Below are positions 32,379 through 32,453 of a stretch of DNA of 32,453 nt, piece by piece. The DNA lies in assembly GCF_947632445.1 (NCBI RefSeq), contig NZ_CANRPM010000032.1, forward strand, positions 1 to 32,453, written 5' to 3'. Each line of letters starts with the position of its first letter. Positions within the stretch are counted from its first letter, which is position 1. This DNA is from an uncultured Bacteroides sp. (lineage in GTDB: Bacteria; Bacteroidota; Bacteroidia; Bacteroidales; Bacteroidaceae). The translations under genes were made by a program, and so were the position numbers. The notes beneath the pieces were generated by a model. It did no database searches. It worked only from the letters and a program-made list of their open reading frames with translations, and was not told the DNA's origin.

Positions 32379-32453
32379 TGTCTAGTCCTGAAATAGCGTT
32401 ACAACAAAAAGTAACATTATGGAAAAGACAGAAACAAAGTACGTTAAGCGCAC
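32379..32453 (+). mobile_element. Probable left end of an insertion sequence (IS3-like), cut by the window
   Basis: The sequence from TGTCTAG at 32379 resembles an IS left terminus (TG start, as in the IS3 family) and is followed within 40 bases by a start codon whose short peptide looks like a Bacteroidales transposase OrfA N-terminus. Only 75 bases are visible, so neither the right end nor a target duplication can be checked. Confidence 0.4.
32419..32453 (+). CDS. Partial CDS, probable transposase OrfA start
   Basis: ATG at 32419 opens a frame that runs off the window: MEKTETKYVKR and onward. There is an A-rich region upstream but no TAnnTTTG box. The peptide recalls the basic N-terminus of Bacteroidales IS3-type OrfA proteins, from memory only. 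Eleven full codons are not enough for a firm call. Confidence 0.4.
   Translation, partial: MEKTETKYVKR

Noticed and set aside
1..32453. tRNA or rRNA genes
   Set aside because: I looked for cloverleaf-type sequences and conserved rRNA blocks and saw none; a covariance-model scan could not be run here.

Overview
The window looks like a chromosomal segment of a Gram-negative Bacteroidales species close to Bacteroides. The promoters repeatedly show the Bacteroidetes -7 box TAnnTTTG (variants TATCTTTG, TACCTTTG, TACTTTTG, TATTTTTG), Shine-Dalgarno signals are weak, and typical Bacteroides gene neighbours are present (parE-coaD-S41 peptidase; frdCAB; U32-thioesterase-dprA; an HU-HIG DNA-binding protein). 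Base composition is GC-rich for the group. One gene at 23981-25309 is clearly AT-rich and probably acquired. I cannot name the species.

Layout. 1-6.5 kb: SAM methyltransferase with THUMP-like tail, HU-like protein behind a 23-bp tandem repeat block, calcium/sodium antiporter, GNAT-like acyltransferase, and a GH20 hexosaminidase lipoprotein on the minus strand. 6.5-11.2 kb: topoisomerase subunit B, coaD and a C-terminal processing peptidase, converging on a PAP2 phosphatase. 11.3-14.9 kb: fumarate reductase frdC-frdA-frdB, closed by a terminator. 14.9-16.9 kb: a promoter-terminator pair that may make a small RNA, then a lipoprotein with three PepSY-like units and a very strong terminator. 16.9-20.6 kb, minus strand: MNT and HEPN (a putative toxin-antitoxin pair) overlapping the start of a U32 gene, then a thioesterase and dprA. 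20.6-21.06 kb: a short relic resembling the start of a dus gene and an array of about seven 40-42-bp hairpin repeats. 21.07-25.3 kb, minus strand: GT-C-type membrane glycosyltransferase, UbiA-family phosphoribosyltransferase-like protein, HAD phosphatase broken by a frameshift, SMR/EamA-like small transporter and NAD-dependent epimerase. 25.9-26.9 kb: dus. 26.9-29.8 kb, minus strand: cation efflux protein, extended SDR and PAP2_3 lipid enzyme in one operon. 29.96-32.1 kb: RNase R. The last ~75 bases look like the left end of an insertion sequence.

How the genes fit together. Most of the window is housekeeping: DNA topology, CoA synthesis, fumarate respiration, RNA decay and tRNA modification. 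The accessory content lies at 19.8-25.9 kb. The 21.07-25.3 kb operon has the parts expected for building a polyprenyl-phosphate pentose donor, moving it across the membrane and transferring the sugar, although its phosphatase is frameshifted as read. Its 3' end abuts the hairpin array, which separates it from the MNT/HEPN module.
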